This document shows, in pieces, positions 24,700-36,640 of a stretch of 60,000 nt of DNA. Numbering within the stretch: the stretch's first letter is position 1; each line of letters starts with the position of its first letter. The notes under the pieces are model-generated. The model was not told the DNA's origin and did not search any database. It saw only the letters and a list, made by a program, of their open reading frames with translations. This stretch comes from Adiantum capillus-veneris (Eukaryota; Streptophyta; Polypodiopsida; Polypodiales; Pteridaceae), in contig CM043966.1 in NCBI GenBank assembly GCA_014529385.2, positions 105,856,087 through 105,916,086 on the forward strand, given 5' to 3'. The position numbers and the translations under genes are program-made.

Positions 24700-26685
24700 A
24701 GAACTAGTCCCTGGTAGCATAGTGGTGTTTTCAAAATTCAAATTGGAGTTGATTGTGAAAATTACAAGCAAAATAGGATTTTGCATCAAAAGTGCGATAA
24801 AATTATGGTTTGAGCATATTGTTGACTAACCAAGCAGCTGTAAAGTTAGAGCCACCAAGTGACTTTTTTACAGGTTGTGGGAATCAGAGCTTACAACACT
24901 ATTTGCTTTTGATTGAAGGGTTGAATGCACCATAAAAGATAATAGGTCAAGTTTTACAAGCTTCATTTTCTCGATGTATTTGCAATCAAGCAAGTTTTAT
25001 GAGAATAGAATATCTTCTGATAGAGACCAATCAAGCCATATTTCAACGAGGGGTAATGTCAATTAAGGGACCATACCGACCTTAGAGCCAATATTAGAGG
25101 AAAGTCATTCTGATACTTCTTCAGAAACACCATTTACCTATATGGTTGAGGGATCCAAAAGTGTGAGTTTTAAGGAATAAACCAAGATGGGAGTAGGGAT
25201 GTCATAGCTTGTGCCAAATCTAAAACTTTTGCACCTGTAATACCATTTTGAAAATGAACAGGGTGCTCAAATCTATAAAGATGGTGTTGGGCAAAAGAAA
25301 AAGTGGGACGCCTCTCTAGCTTTATAGCCCAAGATGTTCAAACCTCAACCTCAACACCAAAAAGTATACCAATACCACTCTTAGTAAACCCCAACCAAAA
25401 GGCATATTCTCGGTTGGGAATTTACAAGCACACGTCCACCCAAAGGACCATAGCACATAGGAGCAAAACCCCATGAAAGCACGGATTTACAACACACGCC
25501 GGCCAATGCATATGAAGAGAAGGGCCTCTCCTCTCACAATTGAAAATCACAAACCCACAATTTAAACATCGACTCTACAATTCATAGAAACATGCCCTCC
25601 CAATCTGTCTGCACACACACAATTTGCCACTAGGCTGCCATAGCCATAACTCTGCAGAGAACTAGTCTTAACTTGAAGAGAACAAATCCAATTGGGGAGC
25701 TTTAAAGCTTGTTAGAAATCTTGGAAAATGACTAGTGAGAAAGCTGAAGATGATCAAAATTGATTCTACACACCGCTATGTGAAAATTTGACGCGAGCAA
25801 AGAGCTATCACAGTACGACTACACGTAGAGAAGGCAAGGCGAGGGCAAAAAACTACATCCAAAAGCATGAAGTAGCCACAACGAGCTAAAACCTGCAAAT
25901 TTTTGAACTTTGGATGAACGTTTTTAAGTTTTTACAAGAGTTTTAGTTATATACAAGTCTCACTTCAAAAACCTTACTTACGGGCACTTACAGTAACCCG
26001 ATAGCTGGCGCTACACTAGCGACTTTCCTTGCATGTACATGTGCTTGCTAAAGAAATCATAAAAACCCAAAAGAACATGTCAAAAAACTCTAATATTGAA
26101 AGTCTATCTCAAGCCCATATGTATGTTTTTTTTAAAAAAATAGGGATATCAAAATACGCGCAATAACGATATGGATCATTATCGCATCAAATTGAAGAGA
26201 GGCCTAGTGAGCTCAAATCTATAAAGACTTTGAAATCTATAAAGATGGTGGTGCAGCCCAGCTGTATTGACCCTAGTAGAGGGCGCAAGCAGTAAAGGGT
26301 ATGCTAATGGGTGCATGGCTAAGCGCTAAAGCAGGTGTGGAAGGCCTGAACAGGCAAGTGGCACAGAGATGTATGTTTTAAGTGGTCTTTAAGACTAGAT
26401 GGGCTTCAAATGGAAGATATGGAAACTTGGATGTAGGATTATGGGTTATTTGTGATAGAGAGCTGGTTGACAAGAGAAGAAGGCTCGGTTCAAGTTTATC
26501 ATTGCTGGTTTGTGGTAAAGTGAAAATATGCATTAGGAGATTTCGGAGGTCTTTTGGAGGGCCTTTTGGAAGAGAGAGGAAAATAAGCTCCTCCAATGAG
26601 AGGAGAGCCTACGTTACGTAGAAAAATAGATTGATATTAACAAAAATATAAAAGGTGTCCCTCTTCTCATTTAATAATCTAGTGG
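24700..26685. other. Non-coding, probably retroelement leader
   Basis: There is no ORF with a recognisable motif on either strand. The region continues the leader downstream of the LTR and primer binding site at 22.3-23.3 kb. The small ORF pair at 26,378-26,621 is a two-strand overlap without motifs. Confidence 0.4.
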
Positions 26686-27183
26686 TCCTTGAAGACGATC
26701 ACTCTCTTTCATTTAATGCGAGCACCTTTTTTAGAAGGTAGATGTGGTGCATTTGATACGGCTTACGTCATCACTAGAACTCAAAAAGTTACAAAACTAT
26801 CAAGTGGTGGAAGATTTTGAAACTTTTGATACTGTCAATGCGTCCGGAACGCCCAAATATCTTAGAAATGAATGTCCAATTGCCTAGCTCCGACATCCAA
26901 AGAGACAAAGAATGTCAAAAACCCCTAAAAAAACATTTTACTAACGGCGCGCGAGGGGGCATTCCAAAATTTTGGAATGCCTCATCGCGCGCCGTTAGTA
27001 AAAAGCCTTTTTTTTCCTCTTTTAGAGAGCTTTTTGAGAGGAAAATGTCAAAAAATCTCTAAAAAGGCCTCCATCTATCACATAGGTTTTTTCTTCATCA
27101 TCTTAGCCTTAGAGATCATAATTTCGGGTCTATAAGAGTGAGCACGCACACCCATTGTTACAATTCTACAAAGTGCATTTTGA

Positions 27184-27220
<37 letters not shown>

Positions 27221-27259
27221 AATATAACATACACACAAACACACAGAGACACAAATATA

Positions 27260-27317
<58 letters not shown>

Positions 27318-27684
27318 AGACACACAAATATAACATACACACACACACACAAACACAAAGAGCCTCTCTCTCTCTCTCTCTCTCTATACTATAGGCGCGC
27401 GTAGAGAGGCACAACCGGTGTGCATGTCTCTATGCGCGCCTTTAGTACTGTGCATCCACCAGTGTATGTGTTTATGTGTGTATGTGTGAGTGTTATAGAG
27501 AGAGGAAGTAAGGCGGGGGAAAGAGAGAGAGAGAGTGTCTTTCTGTTACCTTATACTAACGGCGCGAGGAGGTGTTTTTTGAGGTCAAAACATGCTCCAC
27601 GCGCGCCGTTAGTAATGGGAGTCTCTCACTCTCTCTCTCTTTAAATATGCTAAGCTATAGAAAGGAGAGGGAGAGGGAGAGGGA

Positions 27685-27752
<68 letters not shown>

Positions 27753-28147
27753 ATGGTGCAAAAGTGCAATAGAGAAACATGGATAGGCTTTCTTGAAAGA
27801 TAATTGTCCAAAAATCACTAAAAGGAGCTTTGTACTAATGGCACGCAGAGGGGCATTCTAGCATTTTAGAATGCCTCCTCGCGCGCCTTAAGTAAAAAGC
27901 CCATTTTTTGGGGTTTTTTGTCATTTTTTGCCTCTCCGGATGTCGGAATGAGACAAGTAGACATTCGTTTTTATGGTATTTTGGCATTCCGGACGCATTG
28001 GTGGTGTCAAAAGCCTCAAAATCTATCACTATTTGACAGTTTGTGACTTTTCAACTTTCAGTGATGACGTAAGCTGCCTTGAATGCGCCGCACCTACCTC
28101 CTGAAAAAGACGGTCACATTAAATAAAAAAGTGACCGTTTTCAAGGA
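26686..28147. mobile_element. Foldback-type element with ~370-bp inverted arms
   Basis: The arms at about 26,686-27,060 and 28,147-27,800 are inverted repeats of each other. Matching words include TCCTTGAA at the tips, then GCTTACGTCATCACT, AATGCGTCCGGAA and TCCGACATCC. Four GC-rich hairpins carry the word TACTAACGGCGCGC or a close variant at 26,936-27,004, 27,386-27,447, 27,553-27,614 and 27,833-27,894. The outer two share the loop GGCATTC/GAATGCC. The middle is filled with (CA)n at 27,186-27,216 and 27,264-27,310 and (GA)n at about 27,665-27,751. There is no real coding sequence; the Cys/Val and Arg/Glu ORFs are microsatellite translations. It is probably a non-autonomous DNA element. Confidence 0.8.
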
Positions 28148-29345
28148 TGATTGGGAATATAAATCTACTTTTTAAAGTGTCTGGTTGTCCTTTTGGACGT
28201 ACTCACAAGGTGCAAGTGCATTTTAAAAAAAGTTTCTAGAGAGAGAAATACACTTTCTTACAAGGCCCTCCAAATGACTTCCGAAATTTTCTAATGGTAC
28301 CATGGATTGCAAGATGAAGAAAAGGTGGAGTTGGATGAATTTGGAAGTGGATTTTTTATCTCAAAATGTGCTAGATATGCAGTTGCATGAGGTGAAGTAG
28401 AAGCTAGATGGACTAAAGCAAAGCTTAGATGAAGATTTTAAAGCTTTCAAATAGGAATTCAAAGCCCTAAGGAGACAGTTGATGGAGGTAACTGCTGCTA
28501 ATAGTGTTGATTGTTTGAAATTAAGCAAATTATTTGATTGCCTACATGAGGATAGCCAATGGGCCAATGATGTATGCTGAGCCAGTTAATTTGGCAAGAG
28601 TCTGAACTAAGAAGATTCCAAAGAAGTGGCAAGCAAGGCAAAGTTGACAAATGTTGCGGGGCCTAGGAAAGTTGAAGTGGTGCAAGCAAGGCCAAAGCCA
28701 GTGCAAAGAGAAGTTCCGGTGCAAGAGGAACATATTTTTTTCTACAAAGAGATGGAGTGGTTTCTATGCCAAATTTTCCAGTTAGGGAAGCTCCAGTTGT
28801 GAAACAAGTGAAATTTGTTCCAGGTTGGCAAGTGGATGCACAAGAAAACTCAGGTATGATTGTTCAAACTCCATTGGTGAGTGAGCTAGAGTTCAAAGAG
28901 TGCGGTTTACAGATGAAGTCAAAGCGATAAAGGTAGATGAAATCCTAGATCTTGAGATGGAGGAAGAGGTAGAAAACAAATGAAGACAGTTCTATGGATG
29001 TTGATATGACATGGAAAACTGATTCTTCCCACTCTACGTATGAGGAATTTTATCCTTTGCATGTTCTTGGAGATACGGTGGATATGTACAAGCCGATATG
29101 CTTGATGAAGGTGAGGAATACATGCCTACCAAAGTGGACATGCAAGTAACGATGCTATGTGATGCCATGTTGATCGATGTGCTTGTTAAAGCTGCTATGG
29201 AGTGTGTCACAGTGGTGCAATAGGTACAGAGGTTTTTTGTGAAAGAGGAAGCAAACTTGGATTTGGAAGGAGACCAGGGTAGTGCATTAGAGGATGATTC
29301 TGTATCTCCTTTGGCCAAGGATGAAGTGGTAGAGCCTAAGTTGCA
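28148..29345 (+). pseudogene. Degenerate plus-strand coding sequence, family unknown
   Basis: From about 28,300 the plus strand reads as a protein interrupted by many stops, with a helical, charged make-up such as LDGLKQSLDEDFKAFK and LTNVAGPRKVEVVQARPKP. The steady coding-like composition across frames suggests an old gag-like or linker region. I do not recognise a domain. Confidence 0.3.
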
Positions 29346-29349
29346 TTGT

Positions 29350-29640
29350 ACGTTATACAGTGTACATATAATACGCTTTAAATGGACGTATTATGCGACA
29401 CCTATTTTTATTTGGTAGTATTATACGGTGCCACATCAACAAAACCATCTTATCATATAATTTCTTAGAATTTCGATCGAATAACATTTTGATCGAAATG
29501 TTATTCAATCAAAATATTAGTTCGATCAAAATAAAGTTTCTTATATATCGTGAAAACGGACTATTTTCCTCAATCCATTGAGCTCTCTCTCTCTCTCTTC
29601 TCCTTTTCTCATCTATAGGTGAGCGTCAACAACAACAAAA
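29350..29640 (+). other. Subterminal-like repeats and possible untranslated leader
   Basis: Variants of GTATTATRCGRYRCC occur close together in both orientations at about 29,350-29,430 (CGTATTATGCGACACC, GTATTATACGGTGCC). An AT-rich palindromic stretch built on TTTGATCGAAATGTTATT lies at 29,475-29,530. A possible 5' splice site ATAG|GTGAGC lies at about 29,620. This may be the left end and leader of the element carrying the BED exon at 30,437. That is inference. Confidence 0.3.
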
Positions 29641-29789
29641 AAAAATCAGTTTAAATTAGTTATAAATTTTTTAATAGAAATTTAGAGCTTTAGAGTTTTG
29701 AGTTTTTTTCTAGGTTTTGGAGTTTTGAGTTTAGTCTTTATCTGCTCTATGTGAAGTATATCTTACACTAATAGGTAAATTAAGCAAGG

Positions 29790-30260
29790 TAGTTAATGAT
29801 TACTTGCATTGTGTAGAGGAAACCCTCACTTGGAAGTGATTTGATAGAGTTAAAGTTAGCAGTTATTTGCTTTGTGCTGAACTATGTTCACACTTAGAAG
29901 TAACTTAAGTTAGATAGTCAAAGTTACGAGTTACTTGTTGTGTGTTGAACTATGTTCACACGTGGAAGTAACTCCGGTTAGATTTATCTAATGATTGTCT
30001 GTCATGTGTAGAGTAGTACTCACACTACAGATAATCAAAGTAGATTAAATAATAATCTCTCTCTTTTTGTAGAGGTATTCTCACACCTAGAAGATAATTA
30101 TATATAGAAGTAGTGAATTTTGATTGCTTACCATGTGTAGAGTTACACTCACATTTGGAGGTAATTTAGATAGGTGTTTTAAAAATATCTTGCTATGTGT
30201 AGAGTTTACTCACACTTGAAAGTTATTGAGATAGATTAAGCGATTTATTTATCATGATTC
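29790..30260 (+). repeat. Minisatellite of diverged ~60-bp units
   Basis: About eight units each carry a variant of TGTGTAGAGT..ACTCACACTTGGAAGTAA, spaced roughly 55-65 bp apart. Part of each unit (GTGTAGAGT/ACTCACAC) is itself a weak inverted repeat. The array lies in what may be an intron upstream of the BED-finger exon; a TTTGCAG acceptor precedes 30,391. Confidence 0.65.
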
Positions 30261-30436
30261 AGGTGTAAAGTGAGAGCTTGCACTTGAAAAGAAATCTAAA
30301 GTTGAAAACATTGACAAATAAAGTAATGTAAATGGTATTAGAGTTTGGTTTTAGATGTGTATTTAGTAATTAGTTCTATTTGAGTTTGCAGATCTTAAAA
30401 AGATGGTGGAGTTAAGAGTGGAACTATGTACATGAA

Positions 30437-30537
30437 TTGGCCAGTGGAAACACTACATCGAAGTTGAAGTGTAAGACCTGCAGACATAATTTTAGTGGCA
30501 ATGCTCACACGATAAAAGAACATGTGTTCAAAACCTG
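30437..30537 (+). pseudogene. BED-type zinc finger exon, 5' part (interrupted)
   Basis: The plus strand encodes LKCKTCRHNFSGNAHTIKEH, a C-x2-C...H arrangement as in BED fingers of hAT transposases. The LTR retrotransposon at 30,538-36,385 interrupts it. Its continuation lies at 36,390, where the same frame goes on with WKHLSCKYPPKGIEEKISKW, supplying the expected last Cys and the helical stretch after it. The finger would bind DNA, often transposon ends. No hAT catalytic domain is visible in the window, so the rest of the gene is missing or unrecognised. Confidence 0.55.
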
Positions 30538-30751
30538 TGATGGGAGCAAAGCGAACCCCGAACCCCCGACGGACTCTAAAACACCGAGGACCAAATGGCG
30601 CGCCTCGAGCCTGTCATGGTAAAGCAAACAGGGGGCACCACCTAGCTTCAGCGGCTAGGACACAAACAACACACCACCATAACAAAGTTTTTATCCAAGA
30701 GAGATGGATGCTTGGGAGTAATGATGAAGAGGAAAGGGAATGAGATCAAGT

Positions 30752-30809
<58 letters not shown>

Positions 30810-32121
30810 GGGAGGGGGTATAGCGGCTTAGTACTTAGGCACCACAAAAGGATGGCGAATCCGCACACCCTTCACACATACACAAGCTCACTCCAAAACA
30901 CAAGACTAGGTGGCGATTCCGCACACCTCACATGGGCAAAACATTGCAAGAAAACATACTCACAAAACCTCAAGCTTTATTTATAGAATAAGGCGATGAT
31001 ATGGGGAGCATAGGGTAGGGGAATGAGAAGGGAGAGAGTGGTAGAGCACATGGCGGATAGGTGGGAGTTGATGGAGAAGACTCGCACGAGGATTATGGCC
31101 ATCATCCTTCATTTAGTTGCCCTTCATCTTCCATAGCCAAGGGTGTAGAGGTCATGCTCAAGACAAGCATGGTGATTGCGGTGATGGTGATAGTGTGTAT
31201 GTGTGTGTGTGCACTAGGCACACACAGTGCATAGTGTGTTCTTTGGTGATGTTCTGTCCTTAGTGTGATGGTCACCCCTCTTTATATAGGGGAGGAGGGG
31301 GGAGAAATTCTAGAATTTAGAAATAAAGAAATCATTATTTACATAGGCCATGTGACTGTGGGCCCCACTTGTCTGGCTGTGTGTATATGTGCCAGAACAG
31401 CAGTCTCATGAGAGAGAGACTAAGAGAGAGAGATGGGTTGATGAAAAAAAGTGAGAGGTGACATGGAGAATAAAGTAATTACAAGAGGGGAGAGAGGGGA
31501 GTGTGTTCAGAGGTGAATCTGTGTGTAGATGTGTGCGAACACAAGAAAAATCAGGTAACCACCGGGTGGGGATGGGTCTGTGGGCACCTTTTTCAGTGAA
31601 ACTGAGTGTGTGTGAGTGTGGGGGAGGTTATTTAGCTACAAGACAAGAGACATGGCGCCCTTTAGAGAGAGAGGGGGGTATTTGGGTCATGGGATATGAT
31701 AGGAGAGAGAAAGAGGGGGTGGGGTATACTATTTTGGAAGATAGGATAAGTTGCATGTGAGTTAGGGTGCATTATTGGTGAGTTATAATGCATTATTGGT
31801 GAGAGGTGGGGTAGCTTGAGGGGAGAGAGAAAGGAGAAAGGACAAGGGGAAGAGAGAGAGGGTTGACCTTTTGAGTGGAGGAGAGGAAAAGGGACACACG
31901 GCGGGGCAACAGTGAAGAAAAAGGAGGCAAGGTGGGGATGGGCTACCCCGAAGGCATGAGGTGGCCTATTTTACCTTTCTTATATATTTACATAATCATA
32001 CTTTATTTTTTTCTTACTTTTTCCAATGCCTTTTATCACTCCCTCCCTAAGAGGGGGTTTTCATGGGGTGGGGACGAGAGAAGAGGGGTATGGGAGTTTG
32101 GCTTGTGAAAAGCCCCCATCA
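30538..32121 (-). repeat. 3' LTR of the Tat-like element
   Basis: On the minus strand the LTR starts TGATGGGGGC and ends ...CCCATCA at 30,538, a 7-bp inverted terminal match, length 1584 bp. A TATA-like motif, CCCCTATATAAAGAGGGG, lies on the minus strand near 31,278-31,295. A (GA)n run occupies about 30,754-30,807. A purine tract (AAAAGGGGAGGGCTAA) precedes the LTR at 32,122-32,137 and fits the polypurine tract priming plus-strand synthesis. Confidence 0.8.
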
Positions 32122-32149
32122 TTAGCCCTCCCCTTTTGGCTAGAGGCAT

Positions 32150-32700
32150 TCATGTCTCTAGCTCATTTGTTTGATCATTATCGTCGGAGGTGGCGGCTGA
32201 TGGTGTGTCCTCATCTGGAATGTCAATTGGTGGAGCCTGGTCAAATCGAAGAAAATAAGGTTTAAGTCGCCAACCATTTACCTTGGTTTTATGAAGTTTT
32301 CCATCAGCCTCCATAAGCTGGTAGCTTCCATTGGCATACTTTTGCCTGATGATGAAAGGGCCTTCCCATCGGAACAGGATTTTCTTATCCTTGCGCGTGT
32401 CGAAGCGATTGTCGTAGCGGAGCACCAACATTCCTTTCTTTAATTCTTTTTTCCGGAGATGCTCGTTAAAGCTAAGCCGTCTATGCTCTGCTTGTGCTGC
32501 ATAATAATTTATCGCTTCTTCTCTGTCTAGCTGTAGTCTTTTCAAGTTGATGATGTGATCTCTCAAATGCATGTTGGGTTGTTGAAGCTGGCTTGCCATT
32601 ACTCTGAGACTTTGTAGTTGCACTTCAATGGGCAAGATTGCTTCCTTACCAAATACTAGATGATACGGTGTGAATCCCAAGGATGTACGAAATGAAGTTC
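32150..32700 (-). pseudogene. Integrase C-terminal end of the Tat-like element
   Basis: This stretch carries FTPYHLVFGKEAILPIEVQ, which in plant gypsy integrases directly follows the catalytic core, then a helical region and the GPF/Y module (WEGPFIIRQKYANGSYQL, VNGWRLKPYF). It is out of frame with the upstream polyprotein, so there is a frame change at about 32,680-32,730. It ends in an acidic tail just before the polypurine tract. Confidence 0.8.
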
Positions 32701-35207
32701 TGTAGGCCCATAAAGCTGGTAAGTAGATACTTATCCCAGTCTCCAGGATGATTGTTTACCTGCTTGGTAATAATTTTAGAAACCATTCCATTTACCTTTT
32801 CAACTAGGCCATTACATTGAGGGTAATATGGTGAAGAGTGCCTCCTTGTAATGCCCAGTTTCTGCATTAATTCTCCTACCAAGTCTGCTCTGAAACCTGG
32901 CCCTCTATCAGAGATGATCTCTAAAGGTGTGCCAAACCTACAGCATATGTGCTCGTAGATAAATTTAGCTACCTCTACCGCTGTGATTCTAGTGGTGGCT
33001 GTAGCCTCTGCCCATCTAGTCATGTAGTCGACCCCCATGATAATGTAGAATTTTCCTGAGTTGGCCCTAGGTAATGGCCCAATGGCATCGATACCCCATT
33101 TTTCAAATGGGCCATATGAGAGAATAGGTGTCTGTGGTTCAGGCATAAGTGACCTAGTGCCGGCCTTTTGACACAACTTACATGTTTTGCACCAATGGTG
33201 TACATCACGGTTGAGGCTAGGCCATATGAAGCCTGCCTGCAAGATTTTCCTACTTGTTATGTCTAGGGCAAAGTGACCACCACAAACCCCGTCGTGACAA
33301 CCAGCAATTACTCCCGTGATTTCCTGAGAGAGAGGGACCTTCGTGAGTATTTGGTCCTTACCCTTACAGTACAAACCGTCATTGATGAGTCGATACCTTG
33401 TGGCCTTCCGCGTCAGCCATTGCTTCTGTCCCTTTGTTAAATCTGATGGGCATTCCCCTGTTTCCAAAAAATGCATGATGTCAGGCAAGGATTCACTTCC
33501 TTGAAATAGAGGGAGCTTTAGTTTTATTGCTCCAACCACCACTTCCTGTAGTCTTTCACTTGCTAGGGCATCTGCTTCTTGGTTTTGAGCCCTTGGGATA
33601 TGGTGTATTTGAACTTCTTCAAACTTACCCAACAAGGTTTTTACACCACTTAAGTGAGTCCTTAAACTAGGATTCTTGCATGTCCATGCTCCATTTACTT
33701 GCCTTACTAGAAGTAGAGCATCCCCAAATACATTAAGGCGTTGTACACCTTGCGAGACGCACCATTGTAGACCCTTGGTTAGTGCTGCATACTCAGCTTC
33801 ATTGTTAGAATGTGAATCTAACAATTGGCCCAACGAAAATACCTTTGTCCCTTTGTCATCAAAGACCACTATGCCTGCAGCTTCTTTGTCGGATGCTCGC
33901 TTGTAGGCTCCATCAAAGTAGAGAGAGTATGCTCCTTCTACCGTAGGTGGTACTGGAGGTAATTGGACTTCTCCTTCCTTAGATTGCTTCTCCTTCCTTT
34001 CAAAGACTTGGTAGGTCATGAGTCCCCCCAAACTTGCCCTTGTCGTGCTTTCTACCCGTACCGTGTAGTCAAACTCTTGCAAACAAACTAGCCATTTAGT
34101 AATTCTAGCAGACACATCCATGTGTTGTACAACATAGGGAAATATTTCATCTGTGGTTAGAATCACAAATTGCTTAGGCAGCAAATATGACCTAAACTTT
34201 GTAGTTGTAAATCTAAGAGCTAGGACTAAGTGTTCCACATGGGTGAAACCTTTCTCTCCTTCTGTCATCATTCGACTAGAGAAGTAGATTCGCCTCATGA
34301 AAGATGTCGTCGTATCCTTTTGGAGTAGCACAGCCCCCAATGAGTCATCACCAACACTTGAGGTGACATAGAATTTTTCATCCCACTTAGGTGGTGAGAT
34401 AGTTGGCAGAGTGGCTAAGACCTCCTTTACCTTGTTGTAGTGATGTTCGCTTTCCTCGTCCCAAGTGAAAGTTGATCTTTGAGTGAGTTGTTGCAGTGGT
34501 AGAACAAGTTGTGATAGTAGATGTATGAATCTACTTAAGTACCTCACCTTCTGTAGAAAAGAGACCAGTTGGCGTGCGGTCGTTGGTGAAGGTAGGGCTA
34601 TGAGTGCGGACACCTTACTTGGGTCGGCGTTGATACCTTTTGCTGAAATTTCATGGCCTAGTAGAATGACTTTACTCTCCCCAATGTGGCATTTATCCAC
34701 ATTTAATTGCCCACCTAGGCTCTGCAACCTGGCCAAACCTTCAGTTACCTTTTCTAAATGTGAAATACGGGAGCTATATATACAAAAATCATCAATGAAC
34801 ACTCTTATGGATGTTCCAAAGAACGGTTGAAAAACATATGTGACATATCTTTGGAATGTGGCAGGTGCTTTTGTGAGACCAAATGGCATAACCCTGTATG
34901 CAAAACAACCCCATGGCGTGATAAAAGTGGTTTTTAGCTGATCTTCCAAGGCTATGCGTATTTGAAAGTATCCAGAATAACCATCACAGACGGTATAGCA
35001 TTCAAAACCCGCTACTTCATTCAGAATTTCATCCAAGAAAGGGAGAGGAAAGTGGTCTCTCTTTGTAGGTGCATTTAGTGGTTTGTAGTCAACACAGACC
35101 CTCCACTTACCATTCTTTTTAGACGTCACCACTACGGGTGACACCCATTCTGAGTTTTCTACAGGATAGATGAATCCCGCCTCCAGCAGTTTCCTTACCT
35201 GGACCAA
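32646..35207 (-). pseudogene. RT - RNase H - second RNase H - integrase polyprotein
   Basis: An 853-residue stretch. Residues ~1-170 are RT, with VCDGYSGYFQI (first catalytic Asp) and VFIDDFCIYSS (the DD pair). About 230-370 is the RNase H that follows RT. About 435-560 is a second, plant-type RNase H with YFDGAYKRA, NNEAEYAALTKG, NVFGDALLLV and NQEADALAS. Integrase follows, with an HHCC finger (GHFALDI..., CKTCKLCQ) and DDE residues in WGIDAIGP, ISDRGPGF and NGLVEKVNG. The double RNase H is typical of the Tat group. Frame changes at both ends (near 35,210 and 32,700) separate it from the linker and the integrase tail. Confidence 0.9.
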
Positions 35208-35717
35208 GAGTGCCTTTTCTTGTATGACCCCAGTCGTCGTAGCTTTTGCACAACTGGTTTTACCCCTTCCTTCAGCTTAATATGATGTTCCACCACTGTA
35301 ATGCCTGTGATTCTTTCATAGTTGTCAATGAACAGGTTAGGAAATCCCATCAACATTTGCAAAAAACTATCTTTCTTCTCAAGTGTTAATTCTGTAGATA
35401 ACATACCCTTCAACCTACTTCCTCTTAGGCCAGGTGATTTTCTCTCCTCTTCATTGGGTTTCCCTTTTGGTGATGGATCACCAGTTGTGCTTACCCTTTG
35501 TGGATCCTTCATAATGATACCCATCACATCAATGGACCTGTCACTTTCGTCGGTGGATGTGGTCTCCTCCTCAGAACTGGAAGATTCGCTAGTGGTTTCA
35601 TCTGCCGATGTTTCCAGATTCATTTCCTTCTGCTTTCCAATCCTCATATCGTAGTAGATTGTCTCCCCTTTCTTACCGGTCATGCGTAGAAGGCCAGTAC
35701 CCCAGTCCTGTTTTGCA
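35195..35717 (-). pseudogene. Protease C-terminal/linker region of the Tat-like element
   Basis: The stretch begins abruptly at the deletion junction with the 5' LTR (35,718) and reads DWGTGLLRMTGKKGETIYYD, an end-of-protease-like segment. A long acidic Ser/Thr/Glu linker follows (SSSSEEETTSTDESD), then the start of RT (MGFPNLFIDNYERITGI). The apparent start codon lies within the LTR sequence and is fortuitous. No gag or protease active site remains. Confidence 0.7.
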
Positions 35718-36385
35718 AGAGGTGACATGCAGAATAAAGTAATTACAAGAGGGGAGAGAGGGGAGTGTGTTCAGAGGTGAATCTGTGTGCAAATGTGTGT
35801 GAACACAAGAAAAATCAGGTAACCACCGGGTGGGGATGGGTCTGTGGGCACCTTTTTCAGTGAAACTGAGTGTGTGTGAGTGTGGGGGAGGTTATTTAGC
35901 TCCAAGACAAGAGACATGGCGCCCTTTAGAGAGAGAGGGGGGTATTTGGGTCATGGGATATGATAGGAGAGAGAAAGAGGGGGTGGGGTATACTATTTTG
36001 GAAGATAGGGTAAGTTGCATGTGAGTTAGGGTGCATTATTGGTGAGTTATAATGCATTATTGGTGAGAGGTGGGGTAGCTTGAGGGGAGAGAGAAAGGAG
36101 AAAGGACAAGGGGAAGAGAGAGGGGGTTGACCTTTTGAGTGGAGGAGAGGAAAAGGGACACACGGTGGGGCAACAGTGAAGAAAAAGGAGGCAAGGTAGG
36201 GATGGGCTACCCCGCAGGCATGAGGTGGCTTATTTTACCTTTCTTATATATTTACATAATCATACTTTATTTTTTTCTTACTTTTTCCAATGCCTTTTAT
36301 CACTCCCTCCCTAAGAGGGGGTATTCATGGGGTGGGGACGAGAGAAGAGGGGTATGGGAGTTTGGCTTGTGAAAAGCCCCCATCA
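35718..36385 (-). repeat. Truncated 5' LTR of the Tat-like element
   Basis: It matches 31,454-32,121 nearly base for base. It ends at the outer tip CCCATCA (36,385) and breaks off at 35,718 where pol sequence begins. The region corresponding to the inner 916 bp of the 3' LTR, including the TATA-like motif, is missing. Confidence 0.85.
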
Positions 36386-36640
36386 CCTGGAAACATTTAA
36401 GTTGCAAATACCCTCCAAAGGGTATTGAAGAAAAAATTTCCAAGTGGACGCTCAGGGCAAAGAGAGTACATCTTGAGGGCAAAAAAAAAGGAGCTCCCAA
36501 AATGATGGCTCCATCTATGGCTAGGGACACCGAGATGACAGTCGAGAATGGTCAAAAATGTCAGCTTGCTTCCTATTTGGTCTTTGTATATCTTTGCTGC
36601 ATAGACAGGATCTTTGAAGAGAGGATGAGCCACTGATACT
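36386..36640 (+). pseudogene. Continuation of the BED-finger exon
   Basis: After the CCTG target copy the plus strand continues the frame of 30,437-30,537 for about 80 codons (KISKWTLRAKRVHLEGKKKG, then ARDTEMTVENGQKC) to a stop at about 36,633. The join needs only one CCTG copy, so the retrotransposon insertion alone explains the break. Downstream sequence gives no recognisable catalytic domain on this strand. Confidence 0.5.

Larger units (their letters stand above)
30538..36385 (-). mobile_element. Gag-less Tat-like Ty3/gypsy LTR retrotransposon
   Basis: The outer ends are TGATGGG...CCCATCA, flanked by CCTG at 30,534-30,537 and again at 36,386-36,389, a 4-bp target duplication. The minus-strand pol region fills 35,717-32,150. 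The 3' LTR is full length (30,538-32,121). The 5' LTR keeps only its outer 668 bp (35,718-36,385) and is joined directly to the protease-RT linker, so the rest of the LTR, the primer binding site, gag and most of the protease are deleted. The shared LTR parts differ at only about a dozen sites in about 665, so insertion was fairly recent. Confidence 0.85.

Noticed and set aside
27155-27414. ORFs rich in Cys/Val or Thr/His on both strands
   Set aside because: They are translations of (CA)n and (GA)n microsatellites inside the foldback element.
29750-30300. CRISPR-like array
   Set aside because: Units are diverged throughout, with no constant repeat and unique spacers. The setting is a plant transposon landscape.
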